From positions 25,130-89,129 of the forward strand of contig CAZTJA010000004.1 in assembly GCA_964613745.1 (NCBI GenBank): a stretch of DNA of 64,000 nt, read 5' to 3'. Made by a program: the position numbers and the translations under genes. The stretch is from CAZTJA01 sp964613745. Its GTDB lineage: Bacteria > Desulfobacterota > Desulfomonilia > Desulfomonilales > Desulfomonilaceae. The notes under the pieces were generated by a model that worked only from the letters and a program-made list of their open reading frames with translations, did not search any database and was not told where the DNA came from. This document shows, piece after piece, positions 16,475 through 24,936 of the stretch; within the stretch, counting starts at the first letter, position 1, and each line of letters begins with the position of its first letter.

Positions 16475-18424
16475 ATGGATCCACTTTGGGTTCCATCGCA
16501 GGAAAGGATTCAACAGGCCAACATTACCAAGTTCTTTCAGATAGTAAATTCAAAATACTCCCTGCAGATATCGGATTACCCGAGCCTCTATGAGTGGTCA
16601 ATCAACAATCGGGAGAATTTCTGGGAAGCGATATGGGAATTCGGCGGGGTTATTGCCTCCACACCCTACGAACATGTCCTCCAGGATTCTCCGACCATGA
16701 TCGGGGCTAAATGGTTTACAGGTTCCAAACTCAACTTTGCCGAAAATCTATTGCGTTTTAGGGATGAACAAGTCGCCTTGGTATTTAAAGGGGAAGGTCG
16801 CCCCACCGTACGCATGACATATGCTGAGTTATACGATGAAACAGCAAGATTAGCAGCCGCTTTAAGGGCCGCCGGTGTTAAAACCGGTGATCGTGTTGCC
16901 GGCTATGTCCCCAACATGATTCATACAATCGTGGCAATGTTGGCCTCGGTCAGCATTGGGGCAATCTGGTCGTCTTGCTCTCCGGATTTTGGTATCAAAG
17001 GAGTTCTTGATAGATTTGGTCAAATCTCTCCCAAGGTGCTGTTCACCGCAGACGGCTATTTTTACAATGGAAAAACCCATGATTCTTTGGGTCGAATTGC
17101 AGGAATCCTTACCGAGCTTTCCGGAATCGAAAAAGTGGTCGTGTTTCCGTATACTCGCGACAGAGCTGATATCAGCATGATCCCGAACGGAATCCATTAC
17201 GATGATTTCATCTCTAAGGAAAAAGGCCTTCAAATAGCCTTCGAACAGCTCCCATTCGATCATCCTTTGTACATCATGTATTCCTCCGGCACTACCGGAT
17301 TACCGAAATGCATGGTTCATGGAGCCGGCGGAACACTGATGCAGCATCTGAAGGAACACCTACTCCATGTAGATCTTAAGAGGGACGACAAACTCTATTA
17401 TTTCACCACCTGCGGCTGGATGATGTGGAATTGGCTCGTGAGCGGATTGGCTATCGGAGCAACCCTCATTTTGTTTGACGGCTCGCCGTTCTATCCCGAT
17501 TCAGGAGCGATATTCCAATTGGCGGAAGAAGAAAAGATGACAATCTTCGGAACCAGCGCCCGTTATATTGCGGCAGTCGAAAAATCGGGCCTCATACCGA
17601 AGGACAAGTATGATCTCAGTAGTCTCAAAACCATGTGTTCCACGGGATCGCCCCTTTTGGAAGAGAGTTTCCGATTCGTATATCGCGATGTGAAGTCCGA
17701 TATTGATCTGGCATCTATTTCCGGCGGCACGGATATCATATCCTGCTTTGCCTTGGGTTGCCCAATACTCCCGGTCTACGAAGGTGAACTCCAATGTCGC
17801 GGTCTCGGAATGAAAGTCGAAGCATGGGGACCGGAAGGAAAACCCGTAATCGGTACCCAGGGAGAGCTTGTTTGCACGGCATCTTTTCCGTCTATGCCGA
17901 TTTACTTCTGGAACGACCCTGATTTCAAAAAATACAAGAGTGCGTATTTTGATGTGTTCCCAAATATTTGGCATCATGGCGACTATATAGAAATCACCGA
18001 ACATGGAGGCGTGAGAATATTCGGTCGATCCGACGCCACTTTGAACCCTTCAGGTGTTCGAATCGGAACAGCGGAAATTTATCGCCAGGTCGAAGTTATG
18101 GACGAAATTGCCGACAGCATTGTAGTCGGCCAAAATTGGGAAGAAGACGTCCGGGTGATCCTTTTTGTGAAACTCTCTCCCAATGTTGTCCTCGATGACA
18201 ATCTGAAAAATAGAATCCGAAAGAATATTCGAGATAACACTACGCCCAGACACGTACCCCAGCTAATCTTGGAAGTAACCGATATTCCTTGCACATTAAA
18301 TGGGAAAAAGGTGGAATTGGCGGTGAGGAATGTGATTGAAGGAAAACCCGTGACCAACAAGGATGCTTTGGCCAATCCTGAAGCGCTTAATCAATTTGCC
18401 GAGATGACGGAGCTGAAGTCCTGA
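16475..18424 (+). CDS. Acetoacetyl-CoA synthetase (acyl-CoA ligase)
   Basis: 649 residues with GAGGAGG ahead of the ATG. ANL-superfamily adenylating enzyme: an N-terminal ACAS-type region, the AMP-binding P-loop YSSGTTGLPK (about 268-277), the acetoacetyl-CoA-synthetase hallmark TTCGWMMWNWLVSGLAIGATL, the A5 region ISGGTDI, and a C-terminal lysine region DIPCTLNGKKVELAVRN (about 605-622) for adenylate formation. It activates acetoacetate with ATP and CoA. Placed after the lyase gene, it would recapture acetoacetate as acetoacetyl-CoA for thiolysis to two acetyl-CoA. Last gene of the operon; a hairpin lies just beyond the stop. Confidence 0.93.
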   Translation: MDPLWVPSQERIQQANITKFFQIVNSKYSLQISDYPSLYEWSINNRENFWEAIWEFGGVIASTPYEHVLQDSPTMIGAKWFTGSKLNFAENLLRFRDEQVALVFKGEGRPTVRMTYAELYDETARLAAALRAAGVKTGDRVAGYVPNMIHTIVAMLASVSIGAIWSSCSPDFGIKGVLDRFGQISPKVLFTADGYFYNGKTHDSLGRIAGILTELSGIEKVVVFPYTRDRADISMIPNGIHYDDFISKEKGLQIAFEQLPFDHPLYIMYSSGTTGLPKCMVHGAGGTLMQHLKEHLLHVDLKRDDKLYYFTTCGWMMWNWLVSGLAIGATLILFDGSPFYPDSGAIFQLAEEEKMTIFGTSARYIAAVEKSGLIPKDKYDLSSLKTMCSTGSPLLEESFRFVYRDVKSDIDLASISGGTDIISCFALGCPILPVYEGELQCRGLGMKVEAWGPEGKPVIGTQGELVCTASFPSMPIYFWNDPDFKKYKSAYFDVFPNIWHHGDYIEITEHGGVRIFGRSDATLNPSGVRIGTAEIYRQVEVMDEIADSIVVGQNWEEDVRVILFVKLSPNVVLDDNLKNRIRKNIRDNTTPRHVPQLILEVTDIPCTLNGKKVELAVRNVIEGKPVTNKDALANPEALNQFAEMTELKS

Positions 18425-18432
18425 GTCCGTTT

Positions 18433-18466
18433 ACTACCGGTTCTGCAAGCGAGGACCGGTAGTTTA
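18433..18466. terminator. Hairpin between convergent genes, possible bidirectional terminator
   Basis: ACTACCGGT (18433-18441) and ACCGGTAGT (18455-18463) form a perfect 9-bp stem with a 13-base loop between the synthetase stop (18424) and the stop of the deacetylase-like gene (18474). The T tract is short on both strands, so efficiency is uncertain. Confidence 0.55.
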
Positions 18467-18473
18467 GCCATCC

Positions 18474-19262
18474 TCAGACGAACTCTTCTTGACAGAGAGG
18501 ATCCATTCCTTTGCAAAGAGCCAATGCATTTGCTCCCAGGACTTCCAAATTGTAACCACCCTCAAGGACGGCAAAATACCTGGAATCACACTTCAGTGCT
18601 GCATGCTCTCGAACACTTCTGCCTATCGCGAAATAATCGCTTGTCTTTAAAGTACCTCCCCAATCCTGGACATGACAATCAAAGCCGGCGCTCACCGCAA
18701 TAATATCGTACTCGTTCTTGGCCAATGCGGAATCTACCGCTTTCAGGAATGAATCCCTCGAGTTCTCCTGAATATTCGCTACTACGACATTTGGTCTATG
18801 ATAAAAAAAATTGTCTGTTCCATCCCCGAAGTGAAGATCAATGTCCAAAATAAGTGCGGCCTGAATCCGTTTTTTCCTAAGCAACCTTTCTATGCTGATT
18901 GCAACGTTATTGAAAAAACAGAAGCCCCAGTTACTGCTGGGGCTTGCATGGTGTCCCGGAGGTCGGATTGCCGCAAACGCGGGCGAACCGTCATATGCCA
19001 TCTCGGCAGCCGTTATGGCTCCCCCTGCCGCCGTCAAAGCAGCATGGTAAATTTCGGGATCCTCCTTGACTGAATTGAGTAAGGATCTGCTATGGACCCG
19101 CAACACATCGTCATCATCAGCCGGCTTAGGTCTTGTGATGGGATAATATTGCGACAGGCATTCGATAATTACGGCCACCCTTGAAGGAGTTTCGCAGGAA
19201 GCCGTGTCATAATCCGTTAAGCAAATAGAGTCATAGACCACCTGAAACGATTTCCCCTGCAT
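18474..19262 (-). CDS. Histone deacetylase-like (AcuC/AphA superfamily) amidohydrolase
   Basis: 262 residues. The arginase/deacetylase fold shows all active-site elements: PPGHHA with His104 and His105, zinc ligands in DIDLHFGDGT (Asp142, His144), Asp195 in SAGFD, and the transition-state Tyr237 in EGGYN. Prokaryotic members remove acetyl groups from lysines, polyamines or small acetylated metabolites. GGGGG lies just ahead of the ATG. It starts 13 bp after bioD and is the last gene of the minus-strand run, so it is probably co-transcribed with the biotin genes. Nothing in the sequence identifies the substrate. Confidence 0.9.
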   Translation of the reverse strand: MQGKSFQVVYDSICLTDYDTASCETPSRVAVIIECLSQYYPITRPKPADDDDVLRVHSRSLLNSVKEDPEIYHAALTAAGGAITAAEMAYDGSPAFAAIRPPGHHASPSSNWGFCFFNNVAISIERLLRKKRIQAALILDIDLHFGDGTDNFFYHRPNVVVANIQENSRDSFLKAVDSALAKNEYDIIAVSAGFDCHVQDWGGTLKTSDYFAIGRSVREHAALKCDSRYFAVLEGGYNLEVLGANALALCKGMDPLCQEEFV

Positions 19263-19275
19263 CTCGACCCCCGAA

Positions 19276-20049
19276 TCATGAAAAAAGCTCCGGTTTAATG
19301 AGCGTTTTAATAAAACCGCGCGACCAGTTGGCTAACATTGCTCCGGATATCGCTTGCGGATCGGATCGCTCCGATTCGGATAAATGTCTCATCGTTTCAA
19401 TTGGAATGTTTTTCACCAGCTTACTCAGATCTCCAGGTGTGAATTCCTCTTCAGGCCCCGCCCCGTTATCAATGGCATTGATGATGATTGCTTCTATGGA
19501 AATGCCTCGTTTTTGCAGCGCTTCAACACTGAGTAACGTGTGGTTTATGGTTCCAAGTCTCATCCGCGCGACCAAAATGACGGGAAATCCGAGCGTCCTG
19601 ACAAAATCGATCAATAGCTTCTTGTCGGACATTGGAACCATTAAGCCCCCGGCTCCTTCAATGAAGGTCAGGTCTGCCGTTTCCGTAACGGACCTAATGT
19701 GCTCCTCAAGTTCGCTTAAGAATATACGTCTGCCTTCCATGGCTGCAGCTCTTGCCGGAGCCGCAGGCAGCGAAAACCGCAATGGAGCGCAATCATCTAA
19801 ACTGATGGAATTGTCCGATGCCGCTTGCAGGAAAGCTCCATCTTGTGGAAAAACCGTGCCGCTTATGACATCGCAGCCGGTTTCGACCGGCTTAAGACCG
19901 ACTGCCCGGATTCCGAGACTTCTGGATAACTTGATCAAACCTGCAGCAATTAGCGTCTTTCCTACTCCGGTGTCGGTACCGGCTACAAACAAACCCTGTT
20001 TTTTGAAAGCGTCATTCATGTTGAATTGGATACCTTCGGGTAATCGCAT
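19276..20049 (-). CDS. bioD: ATP-dependent dethiobiotin synthetase BioD
   Basis: 257 residues from the ATG at 20049; a second ATG at 20016 would remove 11 residues. The P-loop GTDTGVGKT near the N-terminus, KPVETGC, and GAGGLMVPMSD are diagnostic of BioD, which closes the ureido ring of 7,8-diaminopelargonic acid with CO2 and ATP. A perfect hairpin lies 4 bases upstream of the first ATG on the mRNA and neither start has a strong ribosome site, so the true start is open. bioA is 174 bp upstream on the same strand; bioB and bioF are not in the window. Confidence 0.93.
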   Translation of the reverse strand: MRLPEGIQFNMNDAFKKQGLFVAGTDTGVGKTLIAAGLIKLSRSLGIRAVGLKPVETGCDVISGTVFPQDGAFLQAASDNSISLDDCAPLRFSLPAAPARAAAMEGRRIFLSELEEHIRSVTETADLTFIEGAGGLMVPMSDKKLLIDFVRTLGFPVILVARMRLGTINHTLLSVEALQKRGISIEAIIINAIDNGAGPEEEFTPGDLSKLVKNIPIETMRHLSESERSDPQAISGAMLANWSRGFIKTLIKPELFS

Positions 20050-20053
20050 TTCA

Positions 20054-20073
20054 GGGTGACGTGCTTGTCACCC
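20054..20073 (-). other. Perfect hairpin immediately upstream of bioD
   Basis: GGGTGAC (20067-20073 on the minus strand) pairs with GTCACCC (20054-20060) around a 6-base loop, ending 4 bases before the first bioD ATG. It could hinder initiation there, favour the ATG at 20016, or mark an RNA-processing point. It is not followed by a T run, so it is not a standard terminator. Confidence 0.5.
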
Positions 20074-20223
20074 ATTCCCATCATTCCAGAACATGCGAGT
20101 TGTATTTCCGTGAAGACTGTAAGTTCTTAAAGAGAAAGCAAACGGCTCAAATCGCTTCACGCCGGTATGAGAATTAGGGAAACTTTCTAAACACTTCAAC
20201 AGTAAATACTTTAATCAGTCGGG

Positions 20224-21567
20224 CTAATTTCCGCAAATATCGCATATGGCGGATGCGGCGCATGAAACAAGATCTTGAATTTCGTTTGTGGTAATGGAAA
20301 GAGGCGGCATAATGACCAGCACATCACCTAATGGTCTCAAAATAATTCCATAATCGCGACATCTCATTGCTACCTTGAATCCGATACGTTGTTCGATGGG
20401 ATAGGGTGTGCGATTTTCCGCGTCATCAACAAGATGGATTCCCGTCATAAAACCGCTTTGTCGAATGTCTCCAACATGCCTTAATCCTGCAACCTTGTCT
20501 ACAAGGGATTTCGTTAGAAATTGGATTTTCGATCGGGATTGATCCATCACTTTTTCGGATTCAAAGACGTCTAAACAAGCGATTGCGGCAGCACAGGCCA
20601 AGGCGTTGCCGGTGTAACTGTGACCATGGAAGAACGTTTTGTAATCCGTGTAGCTCCCCAAAAACGCACCAAAAATTGCATCACTCACCATAGTAGCGGC
20701 TAAAGGCAGGTATCCTCCGCTAAGGCCCTTGGCAAGACACAGCATATCCGGGTGAACGTCTTCATGTTCGCAGGCGAACATACGCCCCGTTCTGCCGAAA
20801 CCGGTAGCGACCTCATCACATATCAACAAGATATCGTGGTCTCGACAGATTTGTTCCACACCCTTTAGAAAGCCCTTGGGATGAACAATCATACCGGCAG
20901 CTCCCTGCACGATAGGTTCCACCACCAATGCCGCTATTTCCCCGGCACGGTTCACACAAATTTTCCTGAACTCCTCAAGTGAGTTGTTCCGACATTCCTC
21001 AGGAGTAAGTTCAGGACACATATATGGAAACGGGGTCTTTAGAGAAATGGTGTTGAACAAAAGCGGGTGAAAAATACTGTGGAATAGATCGATACCTCCG
21101 AGGCTTACCGAACCTATCGTGTCCCCGTGATATGCTTCCGAAAGAGTGACGAAATACTTTTTTTCGGGCTGTCCTATGTTTCTCCAGTACTGAAAAGCTA
21201 TCTTCAACGCAACTTCTACAGCCGTAGATCCTGAATCCGAATAGAATACTTTTTCCAACCCGCTGGGAGTTATTTGAACCAAACGTTCGGCTAATTCAAT
21301 CGAAGGTACGGATGCAAGGCCGAGCAATGTAGAATGAGCAACTTTTTCCAATTGCTCCACAATGGCCCTATTGATTCTCTCGTGTTTGTGACCGTGTATG
21401 TTGACCCACAGGGAAGAAATACCATCAAGATACTTTTTACCGTGAGTGTCGATCAGATAATTTCCTTCCGCTGCTTCGATGACGAGAGGGTCTGAAGCGA
21501 GCCATTCTTCCATTTGTGTGAAAGGATGCCAAATGTACTGTTTGTCCTTTTCAGACCAATTCGACAA
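20224..21567 (-). CDS. bioA: Adenosylmethionine-8-amino-7-oxononanoate aminotransferase BioA
   Basis: 447 residues from a TTG at 21567 preceded by GGAGG at a 6-base spacing. The frame stays open to 21690, but that longer form would overlap the upstream gene and has extra residues with no family counterpart. Class III aminotransferase: IWHPFTQMEEW at the N-terminus is a BioA signature, then GSTAVEVALK, EAYHGDT, LICDEVATGFGRTG and the PLP-lysine region LAKGLSGG. It aminates KAPA to DAPA using S-adenosylmethionine (or lysine in some lineages). It follows the UPF0104 gene by 25 bp and precedes bioD. Confidence 0.95.
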   Translation of the reverse strand: MSNWSEKDKQYIWHPFTQMEEWLASDPLVIEAAEGNYLIDTHGKKYLDGISSLWVNIHGHKHERINRAIVEQLEKVAHSTLLGLASVPSIELAERLVQITPSGLEKVFYSDSGSTAVEVALKIAFQYWRNIGQPEKKYFVTLSEAYHGDTIGSVSLGGIDLFHSIFHPLLFNTISLKTPFPYMCPELTPEECRNNSLEEFRKICVNRAGEIAALVVEPIVQGAAGMIVHPKGFLKGVEQICRDHDILLICDEVATGFGRTGRMFACEHEDVHPDMLCLAKGLSGGYLPLAATMVSDAIFGAFLGSYTDYKTFFHGHSYTGNALACAAAIACLDVFESEKVMDQSRSKIQFLTKSLVDKVAGLRHVGDIRQSGFMTGIHLVDDAENRTPYPIEQRIGFKVAMRCRDYGIILRPLGDVLVIMPPLSITTNEIQDLVSCAASAICDICGN

Positions 21568-21592
21568 ATCAATCCTCCGAAAAAAGAACTGT

Positions 21593-22636
21593 TTAGTTGC
21601 GGATCCCGCTGGATTCAGCGATTTGTATGGTGGAGTCGGACTCTTTCGATTTGAAAATAAGTGCTCGATCAAAACGGAAATTGCCGGCAAGGTACGAGTA
21701 TACCGTTAGGCCGATATTCACGACCATTGTAAAGATGTGATAAACAGTTGCAAAAGAAACGGCCGCAATTGCTTGTATTCCAAATAAGGCGAGAGCATAG
21801 CGACATGCCGCATGAAATGTCCCAATAAATCCAGGCGCCGATGGCAGCGCGACACCGAAACATATGAAAACCTGGATGGTCACGGCGGTCAGGAAAGGAG
21901 CATTAATGGAAAAAGCCGTAAGGAAAACATAAGTCAGAGTCGCAAACAGAAGCCACAATAGAACGGAATATCCGAACAGAATGATCACTTTCTTGAGTCC
22001 GGACATAATACCAAACCCATCCAAGAGCTTTTTCAAGAGACTTCCAATGAATCCCGCGGCCTTATGCGGAAGGAGGCCCAAAATCTTGGCCGTCCAAACG
22101 TCTACTTTCTCCCGGTGAACCAGCGCAAAAAGTATGAATGCATAACCGATTAAGAGCATAACCAGCATAAGAAATCCGAACCAGGAATACATGTGCGGAA
22201 TCTCGGGTGTTCGCCACAAAACAATTCCCAGCAAGAGCAATAATCCTGAAAGATCGAAAAACCGCTCAACAATAACGGCTCCGAAACTACTGGTGAAGGA
22301 AACTCCTTGTTGCTGCAGCAGATATGGTCTTAAAAATTCACCTAGTCTTGCCGGTAACAGAGATCCGGCTCCGGCCCAAATATTGAGCAAGTGCCAGGAA
22401 GACTTCACGGATAAATTGCAAAACGGGCTTACGATGATTCTAAATCTGAGTGCCCGGACCAACTGAACGGACAACATTAAAAAGAACGCTGGAATAAGAT
22501 AGACTGGTTTCATTTCCAGCATTCCATTCTTCAATTCCATCCAGGATACGTCACGGAATGAAAGATAAAGGAAAAAGGCCCCCAGAAACAGTCCCAGGAG
22601 TATAAGTATGACTTTCTTGGATTTGTCTCCCAACAT
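21593..22636 (-). CDS. UPF0104/LPG-synthase-TM family membrane protein
   Basis: 347 residues with about eight hydrophobic helices. The segment SLLPARLGEFLRPYLL followed by SSFGAVIVERFFDLSGLL is typical of the AglD/MprF-like flippase family (TIGR00374), as is the GVALPSAPGFIGTFHAACRYAL motif. Members flip or modify lipids or lipid-linked sugars. Its start lies 10 bp after the UDP-glucuronate decarboxylase stop, so a role in exporting a lipid-linked pentose-containing glycan is reasonable. Start: an ATG following closely on the upstream stop. Confidence 0.88.
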   Translation of the reverse strand: MLGDKSKKVILILLGLFLGAFFLYLSFRDVSWMELKNGMLEMKPVYLIPAFFLMLSVQLVRALRFRIIVSPFCNLSVKSSWHLLNIWAGAGSLLPARLGEFLRPYLLQQQGVSFTSSFGAVIVERFFDLSGLLLLLGIVLWRTPEIPHMYSWFGFLMLVMLLIGYAFILFALVHREKVDVWTAKILGLLPHKAAGFIGSLLKKLLDGFGIMSGLKKVIILFGYSVLLWLLFATLTYVFLTAFSINAPFLTAVTIQVFICFGVALPSAPGFIGTFHAACRYALALFGIQAIAAVSFATVYHIFTMVVNIGLTVYSYLAGNFRFDRALIFKSKESDSTIQIAESSGIRN

Positions 22637-22645
22637 TTTGCTAGT

Positions 22646-23578
22646 TTATCGAAGTTCCTTCCTGAAATAATCGATGGTCAAACGTAAGCCTTCGTCCAAA
22701 GGCACCACCGGAGACCACTGAAGCCGCGCCTGCGCAAGTCCGATATCCGGTCTGCGACGAACCGGATCGTCTTTCGGCAAGGGCTTATATACGAGCTTTG
22801 AACGGGTATCCGGAATCATTTCTAAAATCTTATCTGCAAGCTCCTGAATCGTCACTTCATGTGGATTTCCCAAGTTAATCGGACCGGGATCCCCGCTTTC
22901 CATTAAGCGAACAAGACCTTCCACCATATCTGTGATGAAGCAGAATGATCTCGTCTGAGTCCCCTCTCCGTAAATGGTGATATCTTCGCCTTTCAAGGCC
23001 TGGCAAATGAAATTGCTTACCACTCTTCCATCATCCGGGAGCATACGTGGGCCATATGTATTGAATATTCGTGAAATCGCGGTATTTACTCCATTATAAT
23101 CTTTGTACCCAATCATCAATGTCTCGGCTGAGCGTTTGCCTTCATCATAACAGGCCCGGGGACCCACGGAATTCACGTTCCCGTAATATGATTCCTTCTG
23201 GGGATGCACCAGAGGGTCTCCGTAGACCTCACTCGTTGATGCCAGCAAAATTCTGGCCCGAGTCCTCTTGGCTAATCCGAGCATATTCAACGTTCCGAGC
23301 ACACTCGTCTTGAGCGTCTTAATCGGATTATACTGATAATGAACAGGTGATGCCGGACACGCGAGATGATAAACCTCATCAGCCTCTATAATTATGGGAA
23401 CGACCACATCGTGTCGTATAAACTCAAAATTAGGGTTAGTCATGAACGGAGCTATATTTTTCTTGCTTCCCGTGAACATGTTGTCGAGGCACATCACGTT
23501 GTATCCGTCACCCAGTAGTTTTTCTACTAAATGACTGCCTATAAAGCCGGCCCCGCCTGATACAAGAACACTTTTCAT
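22646..23578 (-). CDS. UDP-glucuronic acid decarboxylase (UDP-xylose synthase), SDR family
   Basis: 310 residues with GAGGGG 5 bases upstream of the ATG. The Rossmann motif GGAGFIGSH (8-16) and catalytic Tyr144-x3-Lys148 (YDEGK) mark an extended SDR. The segments LACPASPVHYQYNPIKTLKTSV, RIFNTYGPRM and RRRPDI are characteristic of UXS-type decarboxylases rather than 4-epimerases. It would convert UDP-glucuronate to UDP-xylose with bound NAD. First gene of a minus-strand run that continues with UPF0104, bioA, bioD and the deacetylase-like gene. Confidence 0.9.
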   Translation of the reverse strand: MKSVLVSGGAGFIGSHLVEKLLGDGYNVMCLDNMFTGSKKNIAPFMTNPNFEFIRHDVVVPIIIEADEVYHLACPASPVHYQYNPIKTLKTSVLGTLNMLGLAKRTRARILLASTSEVYGDPLVHPQKESYYGNVNSVGPRACYDEGKRSAETLMIGYKDYNGVNTAISRIFNTYGPRMLPDDGRVVSNFICQALKGEDITIYGEGTQTRSFCFITDMVEGLVRLMESGDPGPINLGNPHEVTIQELADKILEMIPDTRSKLVYKPLPKDDPVRRRPDIGLAQARLQWSPVVPLDEGLRLTIDYFRKELR

Positions 23579-23614
23579 AATTACCCCTCAATATCGGATC
23601 GTAAAGTATCCGAC

Positions 23615-23643
23615 ACTAGTAAGACCATGTCAATCAGCTTGTT
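23615..23643 (-). promoter_or_regulatory. Sigma-70 promoter of the decarboxylase-biotin gene run
   Basis: On the minus strand a perfect TTGACA (23638-23643) and GATACT (23615-23620) lie 17 bases apart, with about 35 bases of leader before the start codon at 23578. Confidence 0.55.
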
Positions 23644-23723
23644 TATTGGACGGACAAGAATGTGTGCAAATGACGCAGGATTCGCTTCATGTAATTGAGG
23701 AAGACGGGCAGGTGAAAGGAATG

Positions 23724-23745
23724 GGGGAATCCGCATAGATTCCCC
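23724..23745 (-). terminator. Hairpin after the secreted Cys/Pro-rich gene
   Basis: GGGGAATC (23738-23745 on the minus strand) pairs with GATTCCCC (23724-23731) around a 6-base loop, 7 bp after the stop. The following sequence is only mildly T-rich (CATTCCTTTC), so termination strength is uncertain. Confidence 0.5.
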
Positions 23746-23751
23746 AATTCA

Positions 23752-24198
23752 TTATTTGCCGCATATTGGAGTGGCTTCAACAAGATAATTCTGCGGCAGC
23801 ATTACCGTACGGCATACGGGTTTGTATACGACATTGTACCAAGGTATCGATTGAGGTTCATAGTACTCATAAGGCACTTTCTGCTGAACAACCTGGCAAA
23901 ACGGCTGAGGACAACATTTTGTACATGGGTCCTGAGCACAGGGACTGCCCACCGGGGTACCTTTGAGCATTACATTCTGAATCTTATATCCAATTCTCTT
24001 GACGGGAACGACTCGAGTGGTCGGAACCACCTCTGCCACCATTTCAGTCCTGACACATGGGACCATTTTTGTAATTAAGGTTTGCTGCGGGCCGCACGGT
24101 GGTGGCGGGGGATAGCATCCTCCCATTCCAAAAGCAGGCGCCATAAGCAGCGACACGATGAGCGTAGCAGCAGCCACGACAACCATAACCCTTTCCAT
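23752..24198 (-). CDS. Secreted cysteine- and proline-rich protein, unknown family
   Basis: 148 residues from the ATG at 24198, which has GTGAGG 5 bases upstream; an in-frame GTG at 24210 is the alternative. A signal peptide (VMVVVAAATLIVSLLMAPAFG) leads to a mature region with about 10 Cys, a PPPPPC segment, and short Val-Pro-rich strands such as KMVPC, EVVPTTRVVPVKR and QKVPYEYYEP. These Val/Pro/Tyr periodicities resemble the YTV-type repeats of Planctomycete surface proteins, with no firm homology. It is probably a disulfide-bonded envelope protein. A near-consensus promoter suggests strong expression. Confidence 0.75.
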   Translation of the reverse strand: MERVMVVVAAATLIVSLLMAPAFGMGGCYPPPPPCGPQQTLITKMVPCVRTEMVAEVVPTTRVVPVKRIGYKIQNVMLKGTPVGSPCAQDPCTKCCPQPFCQVVQQKVPYEYYEPQSIPWYNVVYKPVCRTVMLPQNYLVEATPICGK

Positions 24199-24253
24199 AA
24201 TAAACCTCACCCTGAGTAATTTTCGAGCCCTAAAAAGGACAGTTAATATTTTT

Positions 24254-24282
24254 ATTATATCAAATTAAACTGTTTTTTTCAA
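24254..24282 (-). promoter_or_regulatory. Strong sigma-70 promoter of the secreted Cys/Pro-rich gene
   Basis: On the minus strand TTGAAA (24277-24282) and a perfect TATAAT (24254-24259) are separated by 17 bases in an AT-rich stretch, about 55 bp upstream of the start. The rest of the 24199-24485 gap holds no gene I can support. Confidence 0.78.
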
Positions 24283-24485
24283 TACAATACTTAACAATGT
24301 AATATACATCAAGTAATCGGGCTAAATAGTTTTCTCTGAAATGTGGGCTATTAGCGAACGCTCCTATTCAATTGAAACTACAAAAGTTATCAAATGGGTG
24401 CTTACGGTTAATCCGTGAGCGCGTCAAGTGCACTAGTCCCTGAGCAACGTCATCCTATTGAAGTAAGCTCCGGGACTGCGATCGG

Positions 24486-24686
24486 CTATTTCGTTCCAAT
24501 CAGCTTTTCTATGCTCGCTACCAAGAGGAAGCTGAAGCCGAGAAATACAAGAAACCGCAGCGCAAATTCCCATGTATATACCTGGCCTGCGAGAAAGGAT
24601 TGATATGAGTAATAGCCTGTCACCACCATGCCCAATAGGCAGAGTATAATTCTTAGTAAAGGATTTAAAAATTCCTTCTTTGCCAT
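24486..24686 (-). CDS. Small two-helix membrane protein, unknown
   Basis: 66 residues from the ATG at 24686, supported by CAGGAG 5 bases upstream; the longer open frame to 24734 lacks a ribosome site. After MAKKEFLNPLLR come two hydrophobic helices (about 10-30 and 41-61) with a short charged end (EKLIGTK). No family is recognised. It stands alone between the secreted Cys/Pro-rich gene and the divergent signalling cluster. Confidence 0.6.
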   Translation of the reverse strand: MAKKEFLNPLLRIILCLLGMVVTGYYSYQSFLAGQVYTWEFALRFLVFLGFSFLLVASIEKLIGTK

Positions 24687-24861
24687 AAATGCTCCTGAAA
24701 GTCTGATTGAATGCAGTGATGCCGGTGTTTCCATTCAATTAAAAAGTTATACATATTGCAAGGACTGTTTCAAGCTTATTAAGAAGTTACATGGAATAGC
24801 GGATTTTATTGATTTTCTTCCGCTCTATTGATATAGTAAGCTCCGCAGCGAATACTTTTTT

Positions 24862-24904
24862 CAAGTTAGAAAAACTTGTCTCAATCTATTGTAGACAACA
24901 TTAT
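24862..24904 (+). promoter_or_regulatory. Candidate promoter with nested inverted repeats before the signalling cluster
   Basis: TTGTCT (24876-24881), 17 bases, then CATTAT (24899-24904) could be a promoter. TTGTCT pairs as an inverted repeat with AGACAA (24893-24898), and another inverted repeat CAAGTT/AACTTG (24862-24867 and 24873-24878) overlaps it, so operator sites may coincide with the promoter. Start codon of the first cluster gene: 24937. Confidence 0.4.
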
Positions 24905-24936
24905 GGGCCGATTGATAGGCTGTTCATTCTGCTCAT

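Noticed and set aside
19298..20059. 253-codon plus-strand frame opposite bioD
   Set aside because: A shadow of bioD on the other strand; the product has no recognisable features while the bioD reading has all family motifs.
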